Made by a program: the position numbers and the translations under genes. A stretch of DNA of 64,000 nucleotides. Origin: Ascaphus truei (taxonomy: Eukaryota; Chordata; Amphibia; Anura; Ascaphidae). A model generated the notes under the pieces. It had not been told where the DNA came from, did not search any database, and saw nothing but the letters and a program-made list of their open reading frames with translations. Positions within the stretch are counted from its first letter, which is position 1. Each line of letters begins with the position of its first letter. Below, in pieces: positions 11,881 to 23,915 of the stretch. The DNA lies in contig WSYH01001942.1 of the NCBI GenBank assembly GCA_036426205.1, positions 1 through 64,000 on the forward strand. Direction: 5' to 3'.

Positions 11881-13145
11881 CAGAGGGGCTCTCTCTGGGT
11901 GTAATGTCTCCATGTCCCCTTTCTAAAGGTGAACTCCCTAAGAAACTTACATTTCCAGTCTCCCTTTCAGGCGATAAGTTCAAGACTTCTACCGCCGTTT
12001 TCATTGACTCAGGAGCTGGAGGAAACTTTGTGGATCTTGAATTCGCCAGGTTAACCGCATACCATTCGTGAGAAAGAAGGTTCCCATCGCACTCGTCGGT
12101 ATCGATGGACGTCCTCTTACCCCGGCCCACATCTCCTTAGAGACGGCTCCCTTGCTTCTGTCCTCACATCTGCACAAGGAGATCTTAGTTCTCGATGCCA
12201 TTCACGCTCCTGGGATACCCATCACCCTTGGCCTTCCTTGGCTACAGCTTAACAATCCTCTCATTGACTGGATATCCTCTGCTCCCATTTCCAGAAGGCC
12301 GAAGTCAGGCGAGACTCATCAACTGCTGGCCAATACCTCTGTTCCCGAAGTTATTCTACCTTCCGTTTACCATCAATTCCGGGACGTTTTCAATAAGGTA
12401 CAGTCAGACCTCTTGCCGCCACACAGGACTTACGATTGTCCGATCGATCTGGTTCCAGGTTACTCCCTACCCAAGTCTAAGACCTACCCCTTGTCGTTAC
12501 CAGAATCTCACGCTATGGATGAATATATCCAGGAGAATCTCAAGAAAGGCTTTATTCGTCACTCCAATTCCCCAGCAGGGGCTGGGTTTTTCTTCGTCAA
12601 GAAAAAGGACGGATCGTTGAGGCCTTGCATCGACTACAGGGGTTTAAACCACATCACTATTAAAAATCGTTACCCCCTTCCCCTTATTACCGAACTGTTC
12701 GATAAATTACAGGGGGCAAAGATTTTTTCCAAGTTGGATCTACGTGGTGCCTATAACCTGGTGCGCATCAGGAAGGGGGATGAATGGAAGACGGCCTTCA
12801 ACACGCGTAGTGACACTACGAATATCTGGAAATGCCTTTCGGCTTATGTAATGCTCCCGCTGTCTTCCAGGATTTCATCAACGACGTCTTTCATAAGGTA
12901 CTCAACATTTTTGTTATTGTATACTTGGATGATATCCTGATTTTTTCCAAAGATCTTCAGGACCATATACGCCACACCTCCTACGTCCTTTCCCATCTCC
13001 GTGAACACCATTTTTACGCCAAACTGGAGAAGTGCACCTTTCATACGACCTCTGGAGATTCTCCTGGATGTACTCCTTCATTGCTTTGGTCTCTGGAGGA
13101 GATACTGGGTAAGAACATCCTCATAGAGGTACTTAACCTTGTAAT
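11881..13145 (+). pseudogene. Gypsy family 2 protease-RT, truncated
   Basis: Protease with the Asp-Ser-Gly-Ala-Gly-Gly-Asn-Phe active-site segment lies at about 12003-12030. RT is readable at 12068-12810 ([12 protein letters not shown], and the palm Ser-Lys-Leu-Asp-Leu). After a frameshift near 12815 it continues at 12832-13060 with the catalytic Tyr-Leu-Asp-Asp. The RT catalytic aspartates are therefore present but in separate frames. The element ends abruptly near 13065-13145, where opposite-strand Gypsy sequence begins. RNase H, integrase and the 3' LTR are missing. Confidence 0.85.
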
Positions 13146-13149
13146 ATGT

Positions 13150-14341
13150 TGATGGGGCAGTCAAATGACAGGTGGGGTGGCATCTCCTCGTATTGGGCCT
13201 TATTGAAGACATCCTGAAATTCAGACTAGATCTTTGGAAGAAGAGAGGTTACCTGTTCAGGTATGGAGGCCCCGCATATGGATTTGGAAGGTAATAAGCA
13301 ATTCTGGGAGCAGTAGAAGCTCCATTGCAATGATTGCGCCTCTGTCCAGTCGATCCGAGGGTTGTGCCGCTGGAGCTACGGAAGTCCCAGAATAACGTCC
13401 ATGGTAGGTATATGAATGACGTCTAACTGGATTGATTTGTGTGGTTTTCTCTCGTCTGCAGTTGAAAGGGGATAGTCTGGAGAGAAATACAAGTGGGTTG
13501 TAAGGGATGGCCATCAATAGCATCCAGACTGATGGGATGACTCTTACACACCAATGGAATTTGATGTTTTTCCGTAAAAACCTGGTCGACGAAATTCCCA
13601 CCTGACCAAGATCCCAGAAAGGTTTGACTGGTGGCCTTGAAGGAGTCGCCAGTTAGGGTGATTGGATTCAAGAGTCTAGTTGGCATTTGAGGAGGAGAAG
13701 CAGACATAGTTCCCAGTGAGGTCCTCCTGGCTTTCACTGGGATTTGGCATATCCCAACTCGTGGGGACAGGTGAGTACCTGGTGTCCAGTATTTCCGCAG
13801 TACAGGCAGAGTCCGGCATCACGTCTGCGCTGTTTCTCCCCTGGAGACAATTTGTTGCCTGCAAGCTGCATGGGTTCATCCGGATCCGTAAGCGGAAGAT
13901 TAAGAGACCCTGCGTAGAGGTTGCGGGAAGACTGCGTACCTGACTTGCTTCGAGTTCTCTCGGCTCTTCTCTCCTGTAGCCTTAAGTCCACTCGAATGCA
14001 TAGTCCGATGAGTTCCTCAAGCTCCTTGGGGCGTTCCTGGGCAGCGAGTTCATCTTTCAGATTCTCTGAGAGTCCTTACGAGAATGTCGTTGCCAATGCC
14101 TTGTCATTACAGCCAGTCTCAGCCACAATAGTTCGGAATTGGACCATGTACCAGGCAATGGGACGGTTGCATTGGGAGATATGAAAAAGAGATGATGCAG
14201 CTGTTACCTTGCACCCAGGGTTTTCAAACACTCTGCAGAATTCTGTGATGACGTGGGCTTTGTCGCCCATGAGGTTTGGCCTTTCTTCCCAGATGGGAGA
14301 ATCCCACACCAAGGCATCATCCACTAGTAGCGATATGATAT
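13150..14341 (-). pseudogene. Gypsy family 3 gag (3' part) and protease, broken
   Basis: From right to left on the minus strand: the rest of gag from about 14335, gag with a zinc knuckle Cys-x2-Cys-x4-His-x4-Cys near 13790-13835, then protease-like sequence with Ser-Gly-Gly-Asn-Phe near 13590. In the protease the usual Asp-Ser-Gly is altered (Trp-Ser-Gly), so it would be inactive. Pol continues weakly to 13150 and is lost. It is the continuation of 15106-15467, separated from it by a solo LTR inserted at 14342-15105. Confidence 0.75.
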
Positions 14342-15105
14342 TGTAACGCTTGCGCTCACCACAAACAAGGCGGGACCCCGATACTGAGGTGGGAACGTAT
14401 TAAACTGCACACCCACAGCAGGATGGTGGATAGTCAAGATCGCCGGGTCTGGCTTGAAAAGAGTGGGTTAGTCTGGATACTTGCCAAGGTCATAGGTAGG
14501 TGCCAGGAGAGTAGTCAGTGTCCAGAGTGCCGTGGTCAGGGGTTGGAGCCTGTAGGAAGGTAGTTAGTCTGATTGCCATGGTGAGGGATTGAGAACTGCG
14601 GATGGTCAGAGGCAAGGCGGGGTCAGTAATCCAGATAGAGGTCCTAAAGTCAAGCCGGGTCGGTACACGGGAGAAATAATCTGCAACAAGGTTAAAGCAC
14701 AACAGGTACAAGTCAGGGAAAGGACGTGGAAACACAAAGCTACAATGAACTATGCCCAGCAAAGAATGAGTGAGACAGTTAAGATTAAATAGCAGTGAAG
14801 CACCAATGGGACTGAGGGGAGGAGAGGTGGTGTGGACTCTGCGAAAGCAGAGATTGCTACAAGGTGCAGGAGACAGGAGGGAGAGATTAGCAGACTTGCC
14901 TCATAGCTGGTGATCGTTGCATTAACGTCACGTGTGCGTGTCACACGTGACGGATGCTCGTCGCGTGCGGGGGACAAAGCCAAGCTCTGTGGTGGAGTAG
15001 ACAGTCCTCCGAGTGCACACGCATTCTGTAAGCGGCGCGGAGGTGTGTGGAGCAGCAGATAAGGAAGGAACACTCTGCAGGGGACGTGTTCCCCGATTCC
15101 TTACA
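14342..15105 (-). mobile_element. Solo Gypsy LTR inserted in gag of another Gypsy
   Basis: On the minus strand it starts TGTAAGGAATCGG (15105) and ends GCGTTACA (14342), 764 bp. Gag coding sequence is interrupted at this exact position: the segment before it lies at 15106-15200 and the segment after it at 14341 downward. The flanking pentamers are GATAT (14337-14341) and GATTT (15106-15110), a 5-bp target duplication with one mismatch. No internal sequence remains, as expected after LTR-LTR recombination. Confidence 0.8.
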
Positions 15106-15467
15106 GATTTAGGCCACTTTAGACCGCTGGGAAAGAAAGCGAGATGGCATCTATTCAAATTGGATATCACATTGATTCAGGAACCTGCGACAGCCAAGCG
15201 GATTGCCACCATAGCAGTTGGGCGTAGGGAGTTGGGGCTCAGAGGCTGCGCCTGTGGGCATGGCTGCAGGAGCAGACCCCGCTAATATGAGAAAATCAGC
15301 AGGGATACGTGGTGCCTGACTAGTCATAGTTTGTAAAGTCCGTTGGAGTTGCTCCATCCACTAACTGTTCTGATTAAGAATTGTTAACACATTTTTAAAC
15401 ATGTCTTAGTGCAAGTTCAAGACTCGAACCAACTCAGCGGGGACCATGTTTGTGGGGCTGAGGATAC
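15106..15467 (-). pseudogene. Gypsy family 3 leader and gag 5' part
   Basis: The minus strand directly after the LTR at 15468 carries a short leader, then gag. A frame at 15151-15357 has a glutamine-rich coiled start and the conserved Arg-Phe-Leu-Asn-Gln-Cys-Asp segment also seen in the two other gag copies. A self-priming-type primer site TATCCTCAGC lies at 15457-15466 (minus strand). Gag is cut by the solo LTR at 15105. Confidence 0.75.
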
Positions 15468-16195
15468 TGTAACGCATGCTCGCCACAAATTAGACAGGAC
15501 CGCAGGGCTGATTTGGGAACGTGGATTGCCACTGACCTACAACCGCGCAAGCTCATCCGGGAGTGCAGAGTGGTAATCGTGTAGCTGGGTTAGGGTAGGA
15601 GAGGACAGATTGGTTGTAATACTCCCATGATCTAGGATAGGAGAAATCTGATAGTCATTGCGCGGTGCCGGAGTACAGAAGGTAGAATCATCGTTATCCG
15701 TAGCCGTGGTCAAGGGTTCTGAGAAGGCAGGAGTCCGGGTACAAGCTGAGGTCAAAAATACAAGAAGCAAGACAAGGCAAAAACAGGGCAGCAGGATACT
15801 GTAGGCAAGCACAAGTACATAAACAGAGTTTATGCTCATCCAGTTTGTAGCAGGGCTGTCTGAGTATTTAAAGGACAGGCAGCCAATTGTAGGAAAAAGA
15901 GCACACAGCTGCAGAGTAATGAACGAGAACCGCCCCAAGACATATTCAGTCCACTGGCAGGCAGGGGTGGGGAGGAGTGCAGGTGTGGAATAATTGCTGA
16001 TGGAGTTAACGCCTTGTGTGCATATGGTGTGTGGTGTCTGTGTGTAGCTTGCGTGTGGTGTGCCTCACCCGTTATGTCACGGGGCGGAGCCTGAGTGATA
16101 TCCGTTTGGCGTCACCCAGCCTGGTAGCATGGCCCGCATCACCTGTCCAACCACTGGGTGCACCAAGGGGGCGGGGCCGATGGGCAATCCTAACA
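15468..16195 (-). repeat. Gypsy family 3 LTR (5' LTR of the minus-strand element)
   Basis: This 728-bp LTR starts TGTTAGGATTG (16195) and ends GCGTTACA (15468) on the minus strand. A TATA-like TTTAAATA lies at 15865-15872. The predicted RNA start GATGAGCATA (15831-15840) is 32 bp downstream and pairs with the primer site at 15457-15466 at 8 of 10 positions. Confidence 0.8.
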
Positions 16196-16199
16196 AACA

Positions 16200-16560
16200 C
16201 ATATAGTACAATAATGGCCAAATACTATTATCCAGATCTGGAAAATAGCTAATTTGCCCATTAAAAATAAAATATTATCCAGCCAGCGTAAAGTAAATAA
16301 AAGTTTTACTTACCCCTGCCAGGATGAAGGCCGTCCTCATCACCATCTTCTGTGTCCATGTCCTCTGTGGGCAGCAACAATACAATCAAAAAACAAAATA
16401 ATGGCCACTAACCCCTTAATCACCTTAGCTATTATTAACCGCTATAGTAATTTAGGGGTTAACCCCAACCCCGCTACCCACCCAGGATGCCTAACCATCC
16501 TCCCGGGGCAACTACTGTGATTGGCACAGTGGTAAACAATGCCAATATAATATGGGCAGG
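16200..16560 (-). repeat. Dispersed repeat R, copy 1 (acidic coding-like segment plus splice donor)
   Basis: Related copies lie at 43985-44230, 52970-53600 and 56920-57180. Shared parts are the palindromic CATATCTGGATAATAG-like end, the block reading AGGACGGCCTTCATCC then TGGCAGGGGTAAGT on the sense strand, and the ACCCCTTAATTACTATAGCGG end. The middle block reads as an acidic peptide followed by GTAAGT. The origin is unknown; it is probably a non-autonomous transposon. Confidence 0.65.
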
Positions 16561-18780
16561 ATTTGTCACTATGGCAGTAAATTGGAAACCTAAACAAAAA
16601 CAAGCACCAAAAATACACAACAATTAAAAAAAGACAAGCACCAAAAATACTTAACAAGAAATAAAACAAAGTACTAAAAATACATAACAATTGTGACAGT
16701 GCTTGTCTCTGATGAGGAAGCGGACACACAGGACTGAGGTAGGGATTCAAATAAACTGACCAGGGCCCCGGGACAGAGTCCTGTAAGAGTATCTGTAGTT
16801 GGTAAGGAAGCAGGGGTCAGGGCTCGCGGCAGAGTTGCAAGGTCCAGGAACAGGCAGAGATCAGTGCAGGTAGAAGGCAGCAAGGTCGGTATCCCGGCCC
16901 TGAGTTAGAAACAGGGAAATCCAATGAACAGTGGAGCCACAGGGATAGGCACACCAGAGCAATAGGCAATCACACAGAAGGCACTGGAACAGGGAAGGCT
17001 CAGAAACTAGAAGGCTCAGGAACTAGAGCCCAGGGTGGTCAGGAACACAGATAAATGCATACAATGTTCGGGCACGAACTGGGAGTTACTAGCTGCTATT
17101 TTGTCCATGGAACAGATGCAGCCAATAAAACAGGCTGTCAGTAACTAACATGTCCACAGCAGCCAGGTAATGGTGGGTTCCAGCCAAAGCCTGGCCTGGA
17201 ACCCATACAACAATGAAAAAAAAACAAGAATTTGCCCAAAAATGCATTGCTTGGCACTGTGTTTATCCACAATCCGAAAGGGGCATAGATAAACACATTG
17301 GCAGTCAATGGTCAACCTAAAAAAAAAATATACAAAATTAAATGAAATACAATCAGTGTTTTTCTTACCATTGATGTCTTCACCCAAGTTCTACGCGGGC
17401 ACCAACTCTTGACCCTCGACATAGTGATCATCAACAGCCGATGAGAAGAAGTCCATGATCAAATCTTGATTGAAGAGACGTCTCCACAGTGAGTTCCACA
17501 TTCTTTTCTTCTTTCTTTTCTTCTGTCTTCTTTAGTTGTAATCAAATGGGGCGGATGTGAATGATGTGACAAGGTTCTTTTTTTTTTTTTTTTTAAAGGA
17601 TATGACTTCATCTTAAATGGAGGTACATCACATCCTTAAAAAATGGCTGCCATCACATGGTACTTCAACCAATCGATAATAACCATACAGAAACTGTATT
17701 TATGTAAATAATGGGATCATACAAGTAATTTCCCCTGAGTAAGATAGTAGGAAAACGCATTGGGTTGACCAGCACAGGCCACCGTAGGTATTTTGCTAAT
17801 CACTAAATATGAATGTGCTTACAGTACTTGGCACGGCAAGCTCAAGTGTGAGCTCACACAGTGCTATTGGTACAAAGTTAATTGGTGGAATAAGCCCCAG
17901 CACTCCTACAAACAGCTAGAGACTCTTTCAGTTTGCCTGAGTGAGTTTCATGCTGGAGAACCGGCGATTGTGGTGGGCTACCATACACGGGTTCTGCGAG
18001 AAGCCGCAATCCGGAAGTGACAACAATGTGGAGCCGAGCAAGCCAGCCCCAGCACGCGGGACTGAACTGTAAGCCTCAGCACCATCCTCCTGCGCCTAGG
18101 ACACCACCAGGACTGTTGCCCCTGCACTGCTCTACTGGACTTATATATCCTTATATGTAAGTTTTTACTTGTTATTTTACTACATTGTTTTATTAAATCT
18201 TGACCCTTGGTGCGCTTTTGTGTTTAATTTTTCTATTTATTTAAGTCTTGTGTTCCATAGCTCAATGTAGTAATGTGCATAGCCTTTATTTGATTGTTGA
18301 CAGAAAAAAATGTGCTCACTGTAGACAATGTTACATATTTGTTACAAAAATAAATCTTTTTACCAGACTTAATATCAGAGAAACATAAACAACAAGAGAG
18401 TTATCAATAAAAAAAACCAGAACAGGTATATTAAAATGTAATGTATGGGTAACACAGTCAGGCTCTCACTCGCAGCCTCCCTGTAGTTAGTTTAAAATAA
18501 TGTCTCATCATCATTATTAGGACAATTAGGAGAATCTCCAGTGTTGAATAGATAATAATTTAAGGCACTTATATTGACAAGTCCAGCTTGCTCTACTAAT
18601 TATGGAAGCAGGGGGTGGATTACGGGAATTTACGACCCCCTTTGAGGGGTAGTGTGTAGGTTTTATGAGAAAATAATGATAATACTGAAGGCCTTGCAGG
18701 GAAAATAGTGAGTCAGCAGGATAGCTGGGTTTCCCTTTTGACACACGCACACATCACATTCTCACAAGTGTGGTGTAATG
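16561..18780. other. Unassigned repeat-like intergenic DNA
   Basis: No supported gene. 16600-16680 contains a short directly repeated AAGCACCAAAAATAC motif. 17575-17595 is a T run. 17795-18180 is mixed-composition DNA that may be a decayed transposon. Short frames do not resemble known proteins and have no composition or start signals to support them. Confidence 0.5.
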
Positions 18781-19123
18781 TCACCTTCGGGTAAGACAGG
18801 CCTAAAACGAGTAAACAAAAGAAAAGAAAATTTCGTGCGCCTGGTGATCAATTCGTGAAACCACTCACCGTACAAGGGATTGACAAATAAATCCAGGTGT
18901 GATTGAAAAATAAAATAAATTGGAACGAAATACACCTAAATGATGTGAATGAAATTGAATCCTATAAATATATATACTTTAAACCATTAATAGGTTGTGT
19001 GACATGAACCATTAGGAGTGAGAGGGGTTGATTGTGGCTATAAAACAAAAAATGGCAAACGGAACCAAATTGACCCAAACAGATAAGCAGCTTCCATGCA
19101 AGGTATCCAAACCTTGCTAAATA

Positions 19124-20142
19124 AGGACAATAAACAAACAATCAGGGAAGCGCTATATGAGTTAGGATCAGGCCCAGCAGCCACTTTATGTTGAAAACCA
19201 CATATGAAATGAGCATATAATTGCATGAATAAATACACAAAAATAAATAAAATAAATAACACAAGTCTTTGCCAGAGAGAAATTGTCCAGGTGGTGTAAA
19301 TACAAGTTAATGCCCCTGTCTGATATGACAGAATCGGGCAAGAGTGGCCTTTGAGAGGTTAAAATCCAGAGTGGTAGATAAGATGGAAAGCGCTAGCACC
19401 TGTGCAGGTATTGAAGTGTGTAGAAATGGGAAGGTGCCGTAGGCATCAAATGTGGAAAGCGCTCACCCAGACTTCATACACTTCGCGCTGGTGGCTCCTT
19501 TTGTTTCCTCCTTCACAGCACTCGCTGCAGAAACACCGCTCCACAGCTCTCCTGGGCTCGCACACCAGTGATGGAACTGCTCACAGGGCGCCGGGTTTCC
19601 GGGTATGACGTCACGGCCGGACGTGACGCACCAACCCTTCCCGGCCGTTGCCTGGAACTACCGGAGCGCACAGGTGCTGAGAGCCGAATCTCACACACCC
19701 CACACAGCTTCAGAATTTCACAGCCTCCGCAGTACACTCTCCAAGGGACTCCACCTTAAACCACCAGGACTGGGGCAATGAGACAGGGATGCACAAGAGC
19801 TGCAACCCCTCGAGGCTCCTCCTCCTACGCATTTCAGCACGTGACGTGCTTTCATCAGGGATCCCTGACAGGTGCTAGCGCTTTCCATCTTAGCTACCAC
19901 TCTGGATTTTAACCTCTCAAAGGCCACTCTTGCCCGAGTCTGTCATATCAGACAGGGGCATTAACTTGTATTTACACCACCTGGACAATTTCTCTCTGGC
20001 AGAGACTTGTGTTATTTATTTTTGTGTATTTATTCATGCAATTATATGCTCATTTCATATGTGGTTTTCAACATAAAGTGGCTGCTGGGCCTGATCCTAA
20101 CTCATATAGCGCTTCCCTGATTGTTTGTTTATTGTCCTAAAA
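19124..20142. mobile_element. Foldback DNA transposon with ~280-bp inverted arms
   Basis: 19124-19409 and 19869-20142 are near-perfect inverted repeats (outer end GGACAATAAACAAACAATC, inner end near GCGCTAGCACCTG). The ~450-bp spacer is GC-richer and includes a TTTCAGCACGTGACGTGCTTTC palindrome-like motif. No transposase frame is present, so it is non-autonomous. The high arm identity suggests recent activity or gene conversion between arms. The left flank (18781-19123) holds AT-rich DNA with no gene. Confidence 0.8.
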
Positions 20143-21221
20143 CAAGTAATGTTAACATATAGTACTGTATTGTAATGTTGTAATTCCGCATCTGTTGGGG
20201 GCAATCTCACCAAATTTGAGGTGAGGAGAAAGAATCTGTGATTTATTTGAAGCAGTTTAGTCTTTTAAGTTAATGGAACCATGAGAATTGCAGTAAGTTT
20301 GCAAAAATTGCAAGTTTGAGCTATTTTGTCCTACCGATCTGAGTTACAGAATGAAATCGCTTTTAAAAAAAGGCCTTTCTCACATGGTTTGGTCATTTTT
20401 ATTACAGAATACGAAAACCCACATATTTGAGCAAAAGAGGCTCATTCTACATATATAAATTCACTTGCAGCAGCTACGAGAATATCCTCCACAGTTTCAG
20501 TTACCAACTATTTTGCCCTTCATAAATCATTTATAAATTACATTATTTTAACTATCTTCAATTTTTTTTTCACTATTCTCTCAAAAATATATTTGCAATG
20601 TATCAGCACATACAGTTTTGGAACTTCCCCCAAGCCTTGCAAAGTTTCCAAATATTACTAATTCTTGCAATAAATATAGCCTATATTTTTTTGGTTTAAA
20701 GTGTACAGTAGTTTAAGGAACAAGTGAAAAAGTGAAATATTGTTTATCTCTGGACAACGTTAAAAAGCAATAATGCAATGTACTATGTGTTAGTGTATGC
20801 TAATAATGATGATAAAGGCTGGGTAAGAATGTAAACACATAAGACATAGGTCTAAGCAGGGGAAGACAATTATAATGTATTTTGCTACTGTAGTTTCCTA
20901 AGGGCAGTGATTAATCAGAGGAGAGTGTTGATTTTGGCAGAATGATCCATGAAGACATTCTTTATTGCCTTATTTATACAATATTTGCATTGAAACATTT
21001 TCTATTACAAGCTGCATCTTCAAAATGATATGCATGTGTACTCTTTTTGCACCACTACTGCTTATCATGTGAAGGTACTGTATGTAAACTGTACATAATA
21101 CTGTATGTAAACATAAAAAAGGTTTCAGCATTTTTATTGACAAACTTAATGGTCTATCTATTAATACAAAGAATAATTTTCTTTTATTTACCACACCATA
21201 TTCTACTGTCACATTGTACTA
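20143..21221. other. AT-rich DNA without recognisable genes
   Basis: About 1.1 kb of AT-rich sequence with short, unsupported frames only. No repeat arms, LTR ends or RNA gene signatures were seen. Confidence 0.5.
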
Positions 21222-21531
21222 CAGTACCGACCAAGTTTATTCTAAAATGGCTAGAGCCGCAAGCCGCGAGGTTTCCCGGCTTTGATGGCGAATCCATCAT
21301 CGGGAGCGTGCATGCCCAGGGCTCCCCGAAGGGAGCCCTGGTGTCCCGCGATGTGGGGGATGCAGTGGGGGGCTCCGGGGGACCCGGTGGACCCGGAGAG
21401 GAGAGGGGGGTGCCTCGATCGGAGGACCAATCCTCCAAGGCTCAGGCGCGCGCGCGGGACACCTCGGCGCGCGCCCGGTATCTGTCGCGGCCGAGACCGG
21501 GTAAATGTTAGAATAAACTCGGCCGCGACAG
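21222..21531. mobile_element. GC-rich MITE with TA target duplication, copy 1
   Basis: This 310-bp element is flanked by TA on both sides. Terminal inverted repeats run into a shared AGTTTATTCTAA. The interior is very GC-rich and contains inverted GGGCTCCC blocks. A second copy in the opposite orientation lies at 53043-53403. It is non-coding: the long frames on both strands follow from GC richness. Confidence 0.8.
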
Positions 21532-21712
21532 TATATCCCAAAGCATATATAATGTACAAGTACTATATTACAGAGCTGGTTTATAATCAGACATGCCGTT
21601 TTGGACGATTTATCATATTTTCTGCATGATAAATCGTTTAAGAACTGCTCCACTGTGTTGAAAGCCTTTTTAAATTTTTTAAATGTAATGCAATAGTTGC
21701 TCAATTTATATA

Positions 21713-22444
21713 CAGGTAAACCCCGTTATAGCGTGACCCGTTATAACGCGAAATCGGTTATAACGCGGTCTGAGCATGGCTCCCGAATTGAAAGCCTCAA
21801 TTTTGCCACCTTACCTGCATCTCAAATCCTCCATTTTGCCGCCTAACACTCTCCTCTTCCAGCTGTCCTGTCCACGTGCTCATTTCTCTCCTCTTCCTTC
21901 TGTCCACGTGCTCATCTCTCTGCTCTCTCTGCCCGTCGCGTGCCATCGTTTTTTTTTTCAAACATTCAAGTCAATGCTTTATTGACAACCAGATACAGAC
22001 ACAATTAAACATTAATACATTTTGTACAAAACACATAAAAATATATTTATAGGTTATGTCTTGTCACACCAAGCCTATGGTGTAGAGGTAAGAAGCAAGG
22101 CATTGGTATCAGAAGGTCCCGAGTTCAATCCCTGCATGTGTTTTGTACAAAATTTATTAATGTTTAATTGTGTCTGTGTCTGGTAGTCAATAAAGCAATG
22201 AATTGAATGTTTGAAAAAAATGGCACGCGACGGCAAGAGAGCAGAGAGATGAGCAGAGCAGAAAGATATGATCACGTGGACAGCAGGAAGAGGAGAGCAC
22301 TGGTAAGGCGGCAAAATGGAGGAGAATTAAATCTGTAATGAGGAGGCTCGAGAGCTGATGCCGGTGAAATTTTAACGCGACCCCGGTTGTAACGCGGTCT
22401 TGGGGTTGTGGACCCCAAGGACGCGTTATAACGGGGTTCAGCTG
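21713..22444. mobile_element. MITE with ACCCCGTTATAACGCG-type termini and TA duplication
   Basis: Termini CAGGTAAACCCCGTTATAGCG (left) and the inverted CAGCTGAACCCCGTTATAACG (right) are flanked by TA (21711-21712, 22445-22446). This layout fits Tc1/mariner-superfamily derived elements (pogo/Tigger-like); that assignment is an inference. Subterminal copies repeat the TATAACGCGG motif. A second inverted pair (about 21955-22030 and 22140-22215) flanks a tRNA-like core. A related element is at 58009-58825. Confidence 0.8.
22078..22143 (+). repeat. tRNA-like (SINE-like) core inside the MITE
   Basis: TGGTGTAGAGG resembles an RNA polymerase III A box and GAGTTCAATCC a B box, about 45 bp apart, in the order and rough spacing of a tRNA gene. 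It cannot be folded convincingly into a functional tRNA, and it sits between inverted arms of a transposon. It is best read as a tRNA-derived SINE remnant. Confidence 0.5.
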
Positions 22445-22610
22445 TACATCTTTGCATACCTTCCATTTGGGAATAGATATTTTGAATGAAAGAAGGAAAT
22501 TAAGAGGAATTTAGGCGCTAATATATTAATTACAGTGTTTATAGTGAATTACTTAGTGAACTATATTTATTTTAATACATTTACAGTAGCGACATACTTT
22601 ATTAAAGTAA

Positions 22611-22965
22611 ATGCCGGCGGCATGCCGGGATCTACCCCAGCTGCCGCCAGTCAAAAACGCGCGCCGCCGCGTTTCCCCCACGCACCCCCCCTCCACATCG
22701 CGCGCCAATTACCCCCCCAAAGACACCCCGAACCCGGCTTCTACTCTCCCCCTCTGCTTCCCCGCACCCCCGCTTACCTAGATTTGAACTCCAGGGGTGT
22801 CGGGGAAGCCTGGGGAAGCCAGGGAAGACGGGGAAGCCGGGCGCGCTTGTGACTGTGACGTCACAGTGCGCCGCCACGCGCCGCGGCTACCCGCTTCCCA
22901 GCCTCATACAGCCAGCGGCATTTGCTCGAATAAGAGCTGCCGCTGCTGTACATTTTACTGCAGCC
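22611..22965. mobile_element. GC-rich non-autonomous element
   Basis: A very GC-rich block is set in AT-rich DNA. Its edges read GTAAATGCCGGCGGC on the left and, inverted, GTAAAATGTACAGCAGCGGC on the right, which look like imperfect terminal inverted repeats. No coding capacity is supported. Confidence 0.5.
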
Positions 22966-23012
22966 TAGGTGAAATGGGGAAGCCCTGCCCCCTATAAATG
23001 TGCAAACACTCT

Positions 23013-23848
23013 TAATCTGGTTCTTTGCCAACCTTCCTCTCCCAAGTAATGCCTCGTGATAAGTTATATCCTGCCCTAAGCAGAGAACACAAACCACGAT
23101 GTCGTACTTGTAGATTTCTCGGTTCACACTCACTTGCAAGAGTATTGTGAGATTATTATAAAGAAAGGTCACTCAGAGTTTGTATAAGATAAGGTTTTCA
23201 TTTATTGTATCACCAACAATAATCAGAAATATCACAACAACTACTTGTAAGCTAACTAGCATTACAGTATGCTAACAACCTCCATTCCTAACTATGCAGA
23301 GATTATATAGCTAATATGCATTGTCATACTCACAAACCAAAAGATATTATGATAGGTCAGCCAGTCTCAACTAAGTCTCATCTGTGTGGTTTCCCACCTC
23401 GGTTCGGTTCTGATTCAATATGGAGTCACGCAAACTTATATAGCATCTTATTGTTTGCTGCGTACGTGTTATATTACCATACTCTGTGGTTACTGACGTA
23501 TGTTGTTTATCAGTAGGAATTACGGTTTACTGACGTATGATGTGTTTCAACATTTACCGTTTGACCACGGCCTGTTTACGCGAGTTAGTTCCTCTTTTAT
23601 GCTTATGTACCTATGTCCCAATATCCTGCCACTTCTCAGCAAAACAACCTATTATTTCTAAGACAAAATAGCTAGGATTTTAACAATATGCTCTAAGCTG
23701 CAGTAGGCCTTATAATGATACTATACATATATATATATAGGTGATAGTGCGCAGCTAATATCTAGTAAACAAAAAATAGTGTATATATATACCTGTGACC
23801 TGTATTAATTATGCGTTATATGCCATAAAATACCTGTAATCCATAACA
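23013..23848 (-). repeat. Foamy virus 3' LTR (complete)
   Basis: The 836-bp LTR begins TGTTATGGATTACAGG on the minus strand at 23848 and ends AACCAGATTA at 23013. A TATA box CTATATAAG lies at 23435-23443 and an AATAAA polyadenylation signal at 23201-23206, so R lies roughly between 23415 and 23185. The end matching the U5/PBS border is shared with 32193-32241 and 42150. The U3 start is exactly next to the polypurine tract. Compared with the LTR at 42150-42931 it has scattered substitutions and indels (a few percent by eye), so they are relatives, not a proviral pair. The 5' partner of this provirus is lost. Confidence 0.93.
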
Positions 23849-23857
23849 CCCTCTCCT
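23849..23857 (-). promoter_or_regulatory. 3' polypurine tract AGGAGAGGG
   Basis: The nine purines sit directly before the U3 start TGTTATGG. In foamy viruses this tract primes plus-strand DNA synthesis and has this sequence. The identical nine bases occur again in pol at 27852-27860. Confidence 0.88.
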
Positions 23858-23915
23858 ACACATAATTATCATATTTTTGCAAATGCAGAAAAACTATCAA
23901 AGCAGAAAATATTCA

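Noticed and set aside
21047..21704. Overlapping frames up to 154 codons on both strands
   Set aside because: They lie over a GC-rich MITE whose composition suppresses stop codons.
22078..22143. Functional tRNA gene
   Set aside because: A- and B-box-like motifs are present but no sound cloverleaf could be drawn and the segment lies between transposon arms.
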